From contig JACIYF010000011.1 of the NCBI GenBank assembly GCA_014360065.1, positions 1 to 44,240 of the forward strand: a stretch of DNA of 44,240 bases, written 5' to 3'. Shown piece by piece: positions 28,490 through 36,847 of the stretch. Both the position numbers and the translations under genes were made by a program. How positions within the stretch are numbered: position 1 is the stretch's first letter; every line of letters begins with the position of its first letter. Source of the DNA: Clostridia bacterium. Its GTDB lineage: Bacteria; Bacillota; DSM-521; Neomoorellales; JACIYF01. The notes under the pieces were generated by a model, which saw only the letters and a program-made list of their open reading frames with translations, was not told the origin of the DNA and ran no database searches.

Positions 28490-29470
28490 TCAGCCGCCGG
28501 CCCGCCTGGACCTCAAGATGTCAATGCCAACTGCGATGACGATGATTACCCCTCGGATCACGTACTGCCAGTAGGAAGAAACGTTTAGGAGGTTTAGGCC
28601 GTTGCCGATTACCCCTAGGATCAACACGCCCAGAATGGTGCCGCTGATGGTGCCGATGCCGCCGGTCATGCTGGTGCCGCCGATTACGGCCGCGGCGATG
28701 GCATCGAGTTCGAAAAGCTCCCCGGCGGTGGGCTGGGCTGAGTTTACCCGGGCGGTAAGGATCAGGGCCGCCACCGCGCAGAGCAACCCGGACAATACGT
28801 AGGTCAGGCCCTGAACCAGCTTGGTATTGATGCCGGAAAGGCGGGCCGCCTCCTCAGAACTTCCCAGGGCATAGACGTGGAGGCCGAACTTGGTGTTCTT
28901 GGAGATGATATGGCAGACGATGGCCACCAACGCTAGGACAATCAAGGGAAAGGGCACCGGGCCTAACAGGCCGTTGCCAATGAAGCTCAATACCGGATTA
29001 TAGTCAAAGGTTATGGGCGTACCTTCAGATATAATCAGCACCGCGCCCCGGCAGACGCTCATGGTGGCCAGGGTGGCAATGAAGGGGGTGATCCTGGCTT
29101 TGCTCACCAAAAGCCCGCTTATGGCCCCTATGGCTGCTCCTGCCAAAAGGGCAGCCAGGATAATCACTACCGTAGGCGTGCCCGCCTTGGCCAGCAAGGC
29201 AATTTCAGCTGAGACTAGAGCTACCACTGCTCCTACCGAAAGGTCGATGCCGCCGCCGATGATCACAAAGGTCATGCCCAGGGCCAAAAGGCCGTTGATG
29301 GACACCTGCCTTCCTACGCTGAACAGGTTGACCGGCGTCAGGAAGACGTCGGAAAGGCTGCTTAAAGCTACCACCAAGGCTAAAAGGAGCAATAGCAGCG
29401 GTATATTCTGCGATGTTTTCAGCTTATCCATCCATGGTCTGGCAATGGTTTTTGGTTCTGCCGACATGCT
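28490..29470 (-). CDS. Rbs-type (CUT2) ABC transporter permease
   Basis: Inner-membrane permease of the ribose/monosaccharide importer family, about 326 residues with 8-10 hydrophobic helices. Hallmarks: VGRQVSINGLLALGMTFVII, GGGIDLSVGAVVAL and AAVIGGTSMTGGIGTISGT. The frame opens at an ATG at 29494, but AGAGGTGG lies close before the ATG at 29470 (MSAEPKTIARPW); either start leaves the membrane part unchanged. Co-transcribed with the ATPase upstream and the flavoprotein downstream. Confidence 0.93.
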   Translation of the reverse strand, partial: SMSAEPKTIARPWMDKLKTSQNIPLLLLLLALVVALSSLSDVFLTPVNLFSVGRQVSINGLLALGMTFVIIGGGIDLSVGAVVALVSAEIALLAKAGTPTVVIILAALLAGAAIGAISGLLVSKARITPFIATLATMSVCRGAVLIISEGTPITFDYNPVLSFIGNGLLGPVPFPLIVLALVAIVCHIISKNTKFGLHVYALGSSEEAARLSGINTKLVQGLTYVLSGLLCAVAALILTARVNSAQPTAGELFELDAIAAAVIGGTSMTGGIGTISGTILGVLILGVIGNGLNLLNVSSYWQYVIRGVIIVIAVGIDILRSRRAGG

Positions 29471-29500
29471 GCCCACCTCTTCCTTTGTTGCCATATTCGA

Positions 29501-31012
29501 TCAGACCGCCTCCTTGAAGGCAATGCGCTTTCCGGAAGCCAGCATCATGATGTTTTCTTCCGTAGCCTGGGAGCGAGGAAGCTCTCCCATTACCTCCCCC
29601 TCGTGCATAACCAGGATGCGGTGGCTCATGCCCAGGATCTCCGGCAGCTCGGAGGAGATCATGATGGCGGCTCCGCCATTTTCCACAAACCGCTTCATGT
29701 GCTCGTAGACTTCAAATTTGGCCTGAACATCGATGCCTCGAGTAGGTTCGTCGAAAATAATGACCTTGGAATGGGTGCAGAACCACTTGGCCAGGGCAAT
29801 CTTCTGCTGGTTGCCGCCGCTAAGGTTTACGATCTTTTGGCTCAGAGAGGGAGTTTTGATACGCAAGGCCTCCCGGTATTCCTGGGCCAGGTTTCTGGCT
29901 TGCGCCAGGTCAATAAAGCCCAGCCGGCACATCTTGGGGATGGCGGCGATGACGATGTTGTTCATTACATCCTGCTTAAGCAGGAGCCCCTTCTTGCGAT
30001 CTTCAGTGACAAAGCCGATCCCGGCAGCAATGGCGTCCATGGGATCCCTGATGGTTACTTCTTTGCCCTCGATGAATACCCGGCCGCTGTCTTTGGGATC
30101 TAGGCCGAAGATGGCTCTGGCCACCTCGGTCCGCCCTGCTCCCACCAGCCCGAATATCCCGAGGATCTCTCCCCGGCGTACGCCCAAGTTAACGTTCTGG
30201 AATTTCTTCCCGCGGCTGAGATTCTCAACTCTAAAGATCTCTTCCCCCTTGGGACTTTCAACCGCAGGAAACTTGGATTCCAGGGGCCGGCCCACCATCA
30301 TCAGGACCATTTTGTCTTCATCGCACTGCTCGATGGGCAGGGTACCAACCAATGCCCCGTCTTTAAGCACCGTTACCCGGTCAGCAATCTTGGGAATTTC
30401 GTGCAGCCGGTGGGAGATGTAGATAATGCTTACCCCTTGCTGCTTTAACGAACGGATGACGCCAAAAAGATGCTCAATCTCGCTATCGGTAAGCGATGAT
30501 GTAGGCTCGTCCATGATTATGATCTGGGCTTTAACGTACAAGGCTTTAGCAATAGCTACCATCTGCTGGATGGCGGTACTCAAGCGGCCCACCGGCACAT
30601 TGACATCGACGCTCACTCCCAGGCTCCCCAGAAGCTCTTTGGCTTTGCGCCTCATGGCCGACCAGTCGACTATGCCCGGCACCTGACCTTTGACTTCCTC
30701 GCCCAGGAAAATGTTCTCGGTCGCCGTCAGGTGGGGCGCTAGATTAATTTCTTGAGGTATCATGGCGATACCGGCCTGCAAAGCATCATGAGGGCTCTGG
30801 AAGTTAACTTCTTTTCCCCTCAGGATCACCCTACCGTGGTCCTTCTGGTAGGCGCCATAGAGAATCTTCATCAGGGTGGATTTCCCGGCGCCGTTTTCGC
30901 CCAGTAAGGCCAGGACCTCACCTTCGTAGAGGTCGATGCTTACATTCTTTAGAGCCTGGGTGCCCGGAAAAGCCTTGGATATTTCTTGCATTTCCAGTAC
31001 CAGGGATTGCAT
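29501..31012 (-). CDS. Rbs-type ABC transporter ATP-binding protein (double ABC)
   Basis: 503 residues, two fused nucleotide-binding domains as in RbsA/MglA. Domain 1 has a full Walker A (GENGAGKST) and Walker B (IIIMDEPTSSLTD). Domain 2 has the degenerate P-loop typical of the family (GLVGAGRTE) with LSGGNQQKIALAKW and FDEPTRGIDV. Start: ATG at 31012, with CGGAG 8 nt upstream, rather than the GTG at 31021. It energises import with the permease and binding protein; the hairpin between it and the binding-protein gene probably sets relative expression. Confidence 0.95.
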   Translation of the reverse strand: MQSLVLEMQEISKAFPGTQALKNVSIDLYEGEVLALLGENGAGKSTLMKILYGAYQKDHGRVILRGKEVNFQSPHDALQAGIAMIPQEINLAPHLTATENIFLGEEVKGQVPGIVDWSAMRRKAKELLGSLGVSVDVNVPVGRLSTAIQQMVAIAKALYVKAQIIIMDEPTSSLTDSEIEHLFGVIRSLKQQGVSIIYISHRLHEIPKIADRVTVLKDGALVGTLPIEQCDEDKMVLMMVGRPLESKFPAVESPKGEEIFRVENLSRGKKFQNVNLGVRRGEILGIFGLVGAGRTEVARAIFGLDPKDSGRVFIEGKEVTIRDPMDAIAAGIGFVTEDRKKGLLLKQDVMNNIVIAAIPKMCRLGFIDLAQARNLAQEYREALRIKTPSLSQKIVNLSGGNQQKIALAKWFCTHSKVIIFDEPTRGIDVQAKFEVYEHMKRFVENGGAAIMISSELPEILGMSHRILVMHEGEVMGELPRSQATEENIMMLASGKRIAFKEAV

Positions 31013-31029
31013 AATCACCACTCCGTCCC

Positions 31030-31081
31030 GACCGTCGGGCCCGGAAGACTGCCTCGATCTTCTTCCTAGGCCCGTCGGTCG
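31030..31081 (-). other. Intercistronic hairpin between binding-protein and ATPase genes
   Basis: On the minus strand GACCG-A-CGGGCC-TA-GGAAGA and TCTTCC-G-GGCCCG-A-CGGTC form three stacked helices (5, 6 and 6 bp) around a 12-nt loop. Such hairpins after binding-protein genes often protect the upstream mRNA from 3' decay, so more binding protein than ATPase is made. There is no T-run, so full termination is unlikely. Confidence 0.75.
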
Positions 31082-31094
31082 ATTATTACTTCGC

Positions 31095-32084
31095 TTATTG
31101 ATAAATCTTCAAGAACTGATCCACGTTATCCTTGGTAATAACTGGCATGGGCGGTGAGACGTAAGAATCCACTTTCTCACCACGAATTACCTTGAAAGCA
31201 CTATCTACAGAGATCTGAGCAATAGAGATGGCATCGTTGTAGATGGTGGCATCCAGGCGCCCAGCCTTGATGTTTTCAAGACCTTCTTTGATGCCGTCAT
31301 ACCCAACCACCACTACCTTGTGGAGCTTGCCAGCAGCCTCGATTGCCTGCAACCCACCAATAGCCATGTCGTCATTTTCATAGAAGATGCCGGCGATGTC
31401 GGGATGCGCCTGCAACAGGTCCTCGGTGAGGTTCAGGGCTTGATCCCGCTTGTAGTTTCCAGGGCGCTGGTAGACTAGAGTTATCCCTGGATATTGAGCG
31501 ATGCCCTGTTTGAATCCGGTGGTCCGATCAGTGGTAGAAGAACTGCCTGGCGTCCCTTCGATCAAGGCAACCTTTCCTTTGCCGTTAATCTTCTCAGCAA
31601 TGATCTTGGCAGCGAGCTGCCCGCCTTTTATATTGTCGCAGGCGACAAACTGGGTCATCTCCGCGCCCTCTACCCGGCGAGCAGTTGCTATTACCGGGAT
31701 GCCTGCTCTATTGGCTTCCGCCACTGCCGGAGCTACCGCCTTGCCATCAATGGCGTTGAGCAGAATGGCGTCAACCTTCCTGGTAATCAAGTCCTCAATG
31801 TCAGAAGTCTGCTTATCGACCTTGCCTTGGGCATCGAGAACTATAGCCTCGCCGCCCATTTTTTCGATTTCTTTCACTGAAGTATCGGTGAGGAACTTCT
31901 GCCAAGGAAACGAAAGGGTAGAGATAGACAACCCGATCACCGGTTTCTTATTCTGACTTCCACCCTGGGAACCAGAACCCGCCGATGGCTTGCTGCCTCC
32001 GCATCCACCAACAAGTACGGTGCTTACGGCTACGATTAAAGCGAGCGATATGAGCCTTAAGGATTGCTTTAGAGATCTTGGCAT
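31095..32084 (-). CDS. Sugar-type periplasmic/lipoprotein substrate-binding protein (RbsB-like)
   Basis: 329 residues. A signal peptide ends in a lipobox (VLVGGC, Cys near residue 28), so the mature protein is a lipoprotein on the outer face of the membrane. Then comes the type I binding fold: KPVIGLSISTLSFPWQKFLT, DAILLNAIDGKAVAPAVAEA, IAGIFYENDDMAIGGLQAI. The last two segments are typical of the ribose/galactose/AI-2 group. The ligand cannot be deduced. A Gly/Ser linker follows the Cys. First gene of the importer, 98 nt after MaoC 3, with no clear promoter in that gap. Confidence 0.93.
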   Translation of the reverse strand: MPRSLKQSLRLISLALIVAVSTVLVGGCGGSKPSAGSGSQGGSQNKKPVIGLSISTLSFPWQKFLTDTSVKEIEKMGGEAIVLDAQGKVDKQTSDIEDLITRKVDAILLNAIDGKAVAPAVAEANRAGIPVIATARRVEGAEMTQFVACDNIKGGQLAAKIIAEKINGKGKVALIEGTPGSSSTTDRTTGFKQGIAQYPGITLVYQRPGNYKRDQALNLTEDLLQAHPDIAGIFYENDDMAIGGLQAIEAAGKLHKVVVVGYDGIKEGLENIKAGRLDATIYNDAISIAQISVDSAFKVIRGEKVDSYVSPPMPVITKDNVDQFLKIYQ

Positions 32085-32182
32085 TCTTTATTGTCATCTC
32101 CCTTCATTCTCAGTCGCTTTGCCGACATTTCACAAGTAACGTTAGCCACGCTACAATAGGACATAAAACCATAAGCTGCAGT

Positions 32183-32611
32183 TTACAGTACTTTTAGGGT
32201 TGTCTGGCCTTCCATCACCTTCTCTCCACTGGCGGTATAACAGTTGGCATTAAAGTAAATCTCATGGCGCAGAACGTCTTTGCCGATCACCTCCAAAGAT
32301 GCGGTTACTGTCTCCCCGGGAAGCACCGGTTTAAGAGCCGTCAAGGCGTAACGGTACGATACCCCTCCCGGAGGCGGCACATGGGCCGTCATCTTGGCCA
32401 TCACCGCCGATACAATACCGACAAGCAGGGCGCTGGGAACCACCATTCCCCTTTCCCCGGCCCGCTTGGCGGCCACCTCATTGATATATAGGGGATTTAA
32501 GTCCCCGCTAATAGTTAGGAAATTGGCCACATCGGCCTGGGTGATGGTCTTGGTATGCTCTTCTCTGTGCCCCATGGGCAGGGCCTCCATGCGTTGCGCT
32601 CGTTCATCCAT
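32183..32611 (-). CDS. MaoC-like hot-dog protein with catalytic His replaced, paralog 3
   Basis: 142 residues from the ATG at 32611 (GGGGAGGAG 7 nt upstream; the frame is open to 32677). It has the MaoC fold and the motif TISGDLNPLYINEVAAKR. Asp is kept (D37), but the usual His five residues on is Tyr (Y42). A classical hydratase mechanism is therefore doubtful; it may bind CoA esters, act as a thioesterase or dehydratase of altered chemistry, or form a heteromer with MaoC 2 (32926-33330). It lies between the GC-rich element and the importer genes. Confidence 0.82.
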   Translation of the reverse strand: MDERAQRMEALPMGHREEHTKTITQADVANFLTISGDLNPLYINEVAAKRAGERGMVVPSALLVGIVSAVMAKMTAHVPPPGGVSYRYALTALKPVLPGETVTASLEVIGKDVLRHEIYFNANCYTASGEKVMEGQTTLKVL

Positions 32612-32629
32612 GTGGTTTCTCCTCCCCAA

Positions 32630-32910
32630 ACGCCACTCGATGCTTCCGAAACACTTCCCATGCCGGGGCGCTGGCACCGGCGAAAGACTGGCCTCGCCAG
32701 CGATCCGTATGGCTCCCCCTCACCCTTCGGCGGGGTTCCCGGCCAATTCGACCTCCTGTCTCAAGAGGCCGGCCTCGGACGTCCTGTCCTCGGCCCCGCC
32801 TCCGAGCTCGGTCTCGTCAACGGCTCGCACGGCTCGCCCAAAGTCGCCTTACGCCAGCATCCCCGGCCATTTTCATACTTCTTTCGGATGCACCCGCCGC
32901 TCATCACCTT
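32630..32910. other. GC-rich, highly foldable intergenic block, possible structured RNA or repeat
   Basis: The 314-nt gap between MaoC 2 and MaoC 3 has no credible gene. On the minus strand it holds many nested complements: GGCGGGG with CCCCGCC, GGCCTC with GAGGTC around a 9-nt loop, CTGGC-GAG-GCCAG, the palindrome CCGAGCTCGG, and a direct repeat CGAGCCGTGCGAGCCG. Composition is far from its neighbours. It reads like an interspersed repeat or structured RNA of thermophilic Firmicutes, but I cannot name one. Confidence 0.5.
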
Positions 32911-32925
32911 TTGTCTCAAATCGGC

Positions 32926-33330
32926 TCACAGAACCTGGGCAACGGTTTCACCCTTAAGGATTCTTACTCCCGACTGGTTGACGCAATTGACCGTGAGCCT
33001 GTACCTGCCCTCCCCCAGCGCTTCTTCAGTCGTCACCTCCGTAGTCACGGTGTCTCCAAGCTTAATGGGGCCGGTAAACTTGACATCGTACCCCACCGGA
33101 TAGCCCGTAACTCCGGCCAGGGCCAGCAATCTGGAAACGGCTGCCGAAACCAACCCTACTGAATAAGCCCCGTGGGCGATGCGCCCGCCAAACTGAGTTT
33201 TGCGGGCAAACTCTTCATTGACGTGAACGTCATAGAAGTCTCCAGTAATGCCAGCAAACAGGTTGACGTCGCTCTCGGTGACGGTCTTGGTAAACTGGCC
33301 TTTACTCCCTATAGCTAATTCCTGCGCCAT
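32926..33330 (-). CDS. MaoC-like (R)-specific enoyl-CoA hydratase, paralog 2
   Basis: 134 residues. ATG at 33330 (MAQELAIGSKGQF) with GGAGG 8 nt upstream is preferred over ATGs at 33345 and 33363. The motif GITGDFYDVHVNEEFARK keeps the catalytic Asp (D31) and His (H36). Closely related to MaoC 1 (26282-26713), including YVFAGITGDF-like and GARIAHGAY-like segments. Module A member, 35 nt after CoA-transferase 3. Confidence 0.88.
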   Translation of the reverse strand: MAQELAIGSKGQFTKTVTESDVNLFAGITGDFYDVHVNEEFARKTQFGGRIAHGAYSVGLVSAAVSRLLALAGVTGYPVGYDVKFTGPIKLGDTVTTEVTTEEALGEGRYRLTVNCVNQSGVRILKGETVAQVL

Positions 33331-33364
33331 TGCCGATGCCTCCATCCGCCTATTACTTCGCATC

Positions 33365-34960
33365 TCAGTTGCCGTACATGGCCTGGCTTTGTCTCTTTGC
33401 TTTCGCCAATATCTCCTCTCTTATCCCCATGGGCTCATCCCTAAAGATCCGGGGGTCCATGACCTTTAGGTCTTTGGCGATCCGGGGCTCGAAGTCCATG
33501 TAGGGGAGGATGTGGGTTTTAGGGTCGATCCCGGGGGCCACCTCGGTGAGGGTAAGGCCCTCAGGGAGGAGCCGGAATACCGCCCGCTCGGTAACGAATA
33601 GAACTTCCTGGTTCATCTTTTTGGCATAGGAGCCGCTGAAAGTTATCTGCTCCACCTTGGAGATGAACTTCTTGTACTTGCCTTCCTGGAGGATGTTCAC
33701 CCGGCCGGAGGAAAAGTCTACTTTCAGGCCTCCGGAGGTAAAGGTGCTGCAGAAGACCACCTTTTTAGCATTCTGGGAGATGTCGATGAAGCCGCCGCAG
33801 CCGGCCAGGGTGCTCCCGAACTTGCTTACGTTGACATTCCCTTCCTGGTCGGCCTCGGCCATGCCCAAAAAGGTCACTTCAAGACCCCCGCCGTCGTAAA
33901 AGTCGAACTGGTAGGGCTGGTCGATGATGGCGATGGGGTTTCTGGATACGCCAAAGATGATGCCGGATACCGGGGTTCCCCCGGTCGGGCCCTGCTCGAT
34001 GGTGAAGATCACATCCTCTTCTAGACCTTCCTCAAAGGCAATGGTAGCCACCTGGGAGGACATGCCAAAGCCTACGTTTAACGCCACTCCGGGGACCAGC
34101 TCCATGGCAGCGCGGCGGGCTACCACCGTGCGCTCGTTTAAGGGGCTTTTTTCCATCTGGGCCCGGGGGGCGCGGTGCTCGCCGCAGTAAGCGGGGTTGT
34201 ACTCGGCTTCATAGGTCTGCCACTGGTCCTCCACCACCACCAGGGCGTCTACTAGGAAGCCGGGGACCTTAACCAGGCGGGGATCTAAGCTTCCGGACTG
34301 GACCAGGTGCTTTACCTGGGCGATCACCATGCCGCCGGAGTTTTTGGCGGCCTGGGCGGCGGAGAGGACCTGGAAGGTTCCGGTTTCATACTGCATGCTC
34401 AAGTTTCCGTCGGTATCGGCAAGGCTGGCCCTAAGGAGGACCACGTCGGGCTTAAAGGCGGGATAAAAGAGGTACTCCTCTCCTTCAAACTCCACCAGCT
34501 TCACCAGATCCTCCTTGGTTATCTCGTTTAGCTTTCCCCCCTCCAGCCGAGGATCCACGTAAGTATGAAGGCCTACCTTGGTGATTACGCCCGGCCTTTT
34601 GGCAGCAATCTCCCGGTAGAGCTGGGCCATGGGCCCCTGGGGGAAGTTGTAAGCTTCGATCTTATTCTCCAGGGCGAGCTTTCCCATCTTGGGGCAAAGC
34701 CCCCAGTGGCCGCCAATGGCGCGCTTGATGAGGCCCTCATGGGCTAGGTGCCCGATGGAGCGATCCCCCCGGTCCCCAAGGCCGTTGGAGTGATACAGGG
34801 TGAGGTCCCGGGGATGGCCGGTTTCCAAAAACCGCTCCTCTATGGCAGAAAGGATGGCTTCGGCATCGGCCAGGCCTCCGCTTCCTCCTTCCACGCACAC
34901 CACCCAGTTATCCTTAATGAGCTCGGCTGCTTGTTGGGGGGAGATGATGGGTTTTTGCAT
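33365..34960 (-). CDS. Family I CoA-transferase (Pct-like), paralog 3
   Basis: 531 residues and the closest of the three to clostridial propionate CoA-transferase: LAHEGLIKRAIGGHWGLCPK, LENKIEAYNFPQGPMAQLYR, AGCGGFIDIS. Catalytic Glu E322 (FTIEQGPTGGTPVSG). ATG at 34960 (MQKPIISPQQAAELIKDN) is placed behind GGAGG (10 nt); a GTG one codon earlier is equally possible, and the frame is open to 35011. Probable job: activate a carboxylic acid at the expense of acetyl-CoA or another acyl-CoA. Between flavoprotein 2 and MaoC 2 in module A. Confidence 0.93.
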   Translation of the reverse strand: MQKPIISPQQAAELIKDNWVVCVEGGSGGLADAEAILSAIEERFLETGHPRDLTLYHSNGLGDRGDRSIGHLAHEGLIKRAIGGHWGLCPKMGKLALENKIEAYNFPQGPMAQLYREIAAKRPGVITKVGLHTYVDPRLEGGKLNEITKEDLVKLVEFEGEEYLFYPAFKPDVVLLRASLADTDGNLSMQYETGTFQVLSAAQAAKNSGGMVIAQVKHLVQSGSLDPRLVKVPGFLVDALVVVEDQWQTYEAEYNPAYCGEHRAPRAQMEKSPLNERTVVARRAAMELVPGVALNVGFGMSSQVATIAFEEGLEEDVIFTIEQGPTGGTPVSGIIFGVSRNPIAIIDQPYQFDFYDGGGLEVTFLGMAEADQEGNVNVSKFGSTLAGCGGFIDISQNAKKVVFCSTFTSGGLKVDFSSGRVNILQEGKYKKFISKVEQITFSGSYAKKMNQEVLFVTERAVFRLLPEGLTLTEVAPGIDPKTHILPYMDFEPRIAKDLKVMDPRIFRDEPMGIREEILAKAKRQSQAMYGN

Positions 34961-34998
34961 CACAACTCTTCCTCCGTCTACTAAAGTTAACTCGCTTT

Positions 34999-36756
34999 TC
35001 ACCATTGACACGGAAAGACCTGGGGATTCCCTTCCTTAGCCCTAACGGCTAGAGGATAGGCAAATCTTTCACTCGTATAGGGATGGTCTTCTCGATAATG
35101 GCCGCCACGGCTTTCCGCGCGTTTTCGAGCCGCGGCAGCTATGACCCGGGCCACGGTGATTAGGTTAGCGGTTTGAACTAAAGTTTTATTCGTCTGCCAG
35201 GGTTGGCCCAGCCTGGTCAGGTCGTCTTCCATGACGTCTAGTTCGGCCAGGAGCGCTTCGAGGCCCGGTTCCGTCCGTACCACCAAAAGCCCTTGCCAAC
35301 ATGCCTCTTGCAATCGGTGCCGGATCTCTTTGGCCCTGGCCACAGCTATTTCGCTGTTCTCAATTCCAGAGCTTGTACCCGCAAGGGAAAAAGCGGCTTG
35401 CAGCCGGATTTGGGCTTGAGCATTAGCTTTAGATTGTAAGGCTTTGGTAGAGCTGGTCGCTGCTTTGGCTCGCCTAGCTGCCGCCCTCCCGGCGCGGGCG
35501 CCAAATACCTGACAGGTTAAAAGCATGTTCCCGCCTAGGCGATCAGCCCCATGGGGACCACCGGCCACTTCGCCGCAGGCGTAAAGGCCGGCGATGGTGG
35601 TTTCTCCCCATTCGTCGATCTTTAGCCCACCATTGATGGCATGGGCGTAAACCACTACCTCCAGCGGCAGCCTAGAAATATCCACGCCGCGGGCCAGCAG
35701 CCAGTCTTTAACCGCGCCATACACGCCCCGCAAAGGGCTATCAGCTGGCAGAGCTTGGATATCTTGGTCGCCGATGCCGGTCAAATCCACGTAGACGCCG
35801 CCGTGACTAGAGCCCCGCCCGGCCAGCTTCTCCTTTTGGATAGCAATCTCTACGTACCGGCCGGGATCGGCCACACTAAAGGGGAAATGCCGCGACTTGT
35901 AGTCCATGGCTTCGGCCGGGGTCAGCCCCGCCGGCAAGTAGGAGGACAGGAATTCCTCCCCGGTAGCATTGTATAGCCGGGGATGGAGCGCCCACAAAAA
36001 GGCGTTGAACTGGCTTTTAATGGGGTGAATGATCCCCACCACCGCTTGCATGAATTCCATATTCACCAGCTCAGCCCCGGCCCGATAACCCATGGCGTAG
36101 CCGTCGCCGGTAATGTCTCCAGGAGCTAAGCTGTACTTGAAGAGCTGCCCCGCCCCACCGGCGGCCAGGATGGTGCTTGGGGCAGCTAGGACTAAAGGTT
36201 GGCCGTCAGCGCCGATGCCCCAAGCACCGACGCAAATCCCATCCTCCACCAGCAAGTCAACTACAGTAACATCCTCCACTACGGTGATGCCAAGCTGCCT
36301 TACCAGCGGGACCAAGGCGTTCATAATGGCAGTGCCGTGGTCGCGAAGGATGTGCATGCGGGGCTTAGAAGCGAAGCAGCCGCGCACTTCCACGTACCGG
36401 TCGCCCTGGCGCTCAAATTGTACCCCCAGGCTCTCCAGATATTTCGCGCTGGGAACGGCTTCGAAAGCAAGAATTTCGGCTAGCTTGGGGTTAGCCATTC
36501 CCTGGCCGGCCTGGATAATATCCTGGTAGTGCACCTCCGGTGCATCCGAGGGGTCAACTATACCATCGGCGGCATTGTAGCCAGCGGTATCGGCTACGTG
36601 GGCGGCAGTGGTACCGGAATGCCCCAGCTTCCCTTTTAGGACCATGGCTACCTGGGCTCCTGCCTGAGCCGCCTCCACAGCGGCCCGGCAAGCTGCCCCA
36701 CCGCCTCCGATTATTAAGACATCTGCCGTTAGCATTTGGGGGTCGCGGCAGGTCAA
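34999..36756 (-). CDS. Fumarate-reductase/SdhA-like flavoprotein 2
   Basis: 585 residues and a clear paralog of flavoprotein 1. The dinucleotide motif is slightly divergent (GGGGAA). Shared blocks are HFPFSVADPGRYVEIAIQKE, GLYACGEVAGGPHGADRLGG and RAESRGGHYREDHP. As in paralog 1 the HPTG/RGEGG substrate segments are replaced (NMEFMQAVVGI, then FLWALHPRLYNATGEEFLSS). An Ala/Ser/Lys-rich insert near residues 435-470 is extra. The start is taken as TTG at 36756 (GGGAGGGG, 8 nt spacing); the frame is open to 36813. Lies between IclR 2 and CoA-transferase 3. Confidence 0.87.
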   Translation of the reverse strand: MTCRDPQMLTADVLIIGGGGAACRAAVEAAQAGAQVAMVLKGKLGHSGTTAAHVADTAGYNAADGIVDPSDAPEVHYQDIIQAGQGMANPKLAEILAFEAVPSAKYLESLGVQFERQGDRYVEVRGCFASKPRMHILRDHGTAIMNALVPLVRQLGITVVEDVTVVDLLVEDGICVGAWGIGADGQPLVLAAPSTILAAGGAGQLFKYSLAPGDITGDGYAMGYRAGAELVNMEFMQAVVGIIHPIKSQFNAFLWALHPRLYNATGEEFLSSYLPAGLTPAEAMDYKSRHFPFSVADPGRYVEIAIQKEKLAGRGSSHGGVYVDLTGIGDQDIQALPADSPLRGVYGAVKDWLLARGVDISRLPLEVVVYAHAINGGLKIDEWGETTIAGLYACGEVAGGPHGADRLGGNMLLTCQVFGARAGRAAARRAKAATSSTKALQSKANAQAQIRLQAAFSLAGTSSGIENSEIAVARAKEIRHRLQEACWQGLLVVRTEPGLEALLAELDVMEDDLTRLGQPWQTNKTLVQTANLITVARVIAAAARKRAESRGGHYREDHPYTSERFAYPLAVRAKEGNPQVFPCQW

Positions 36757-36847
36757 AGCTTTCCCCTCCCTAAGGACAATCTTCGTACAAGATATTGAAC
36801 CAATGTTTGTCACGCTGGTAGAGGTTTCCCAGCATCGGCATCTTTAT

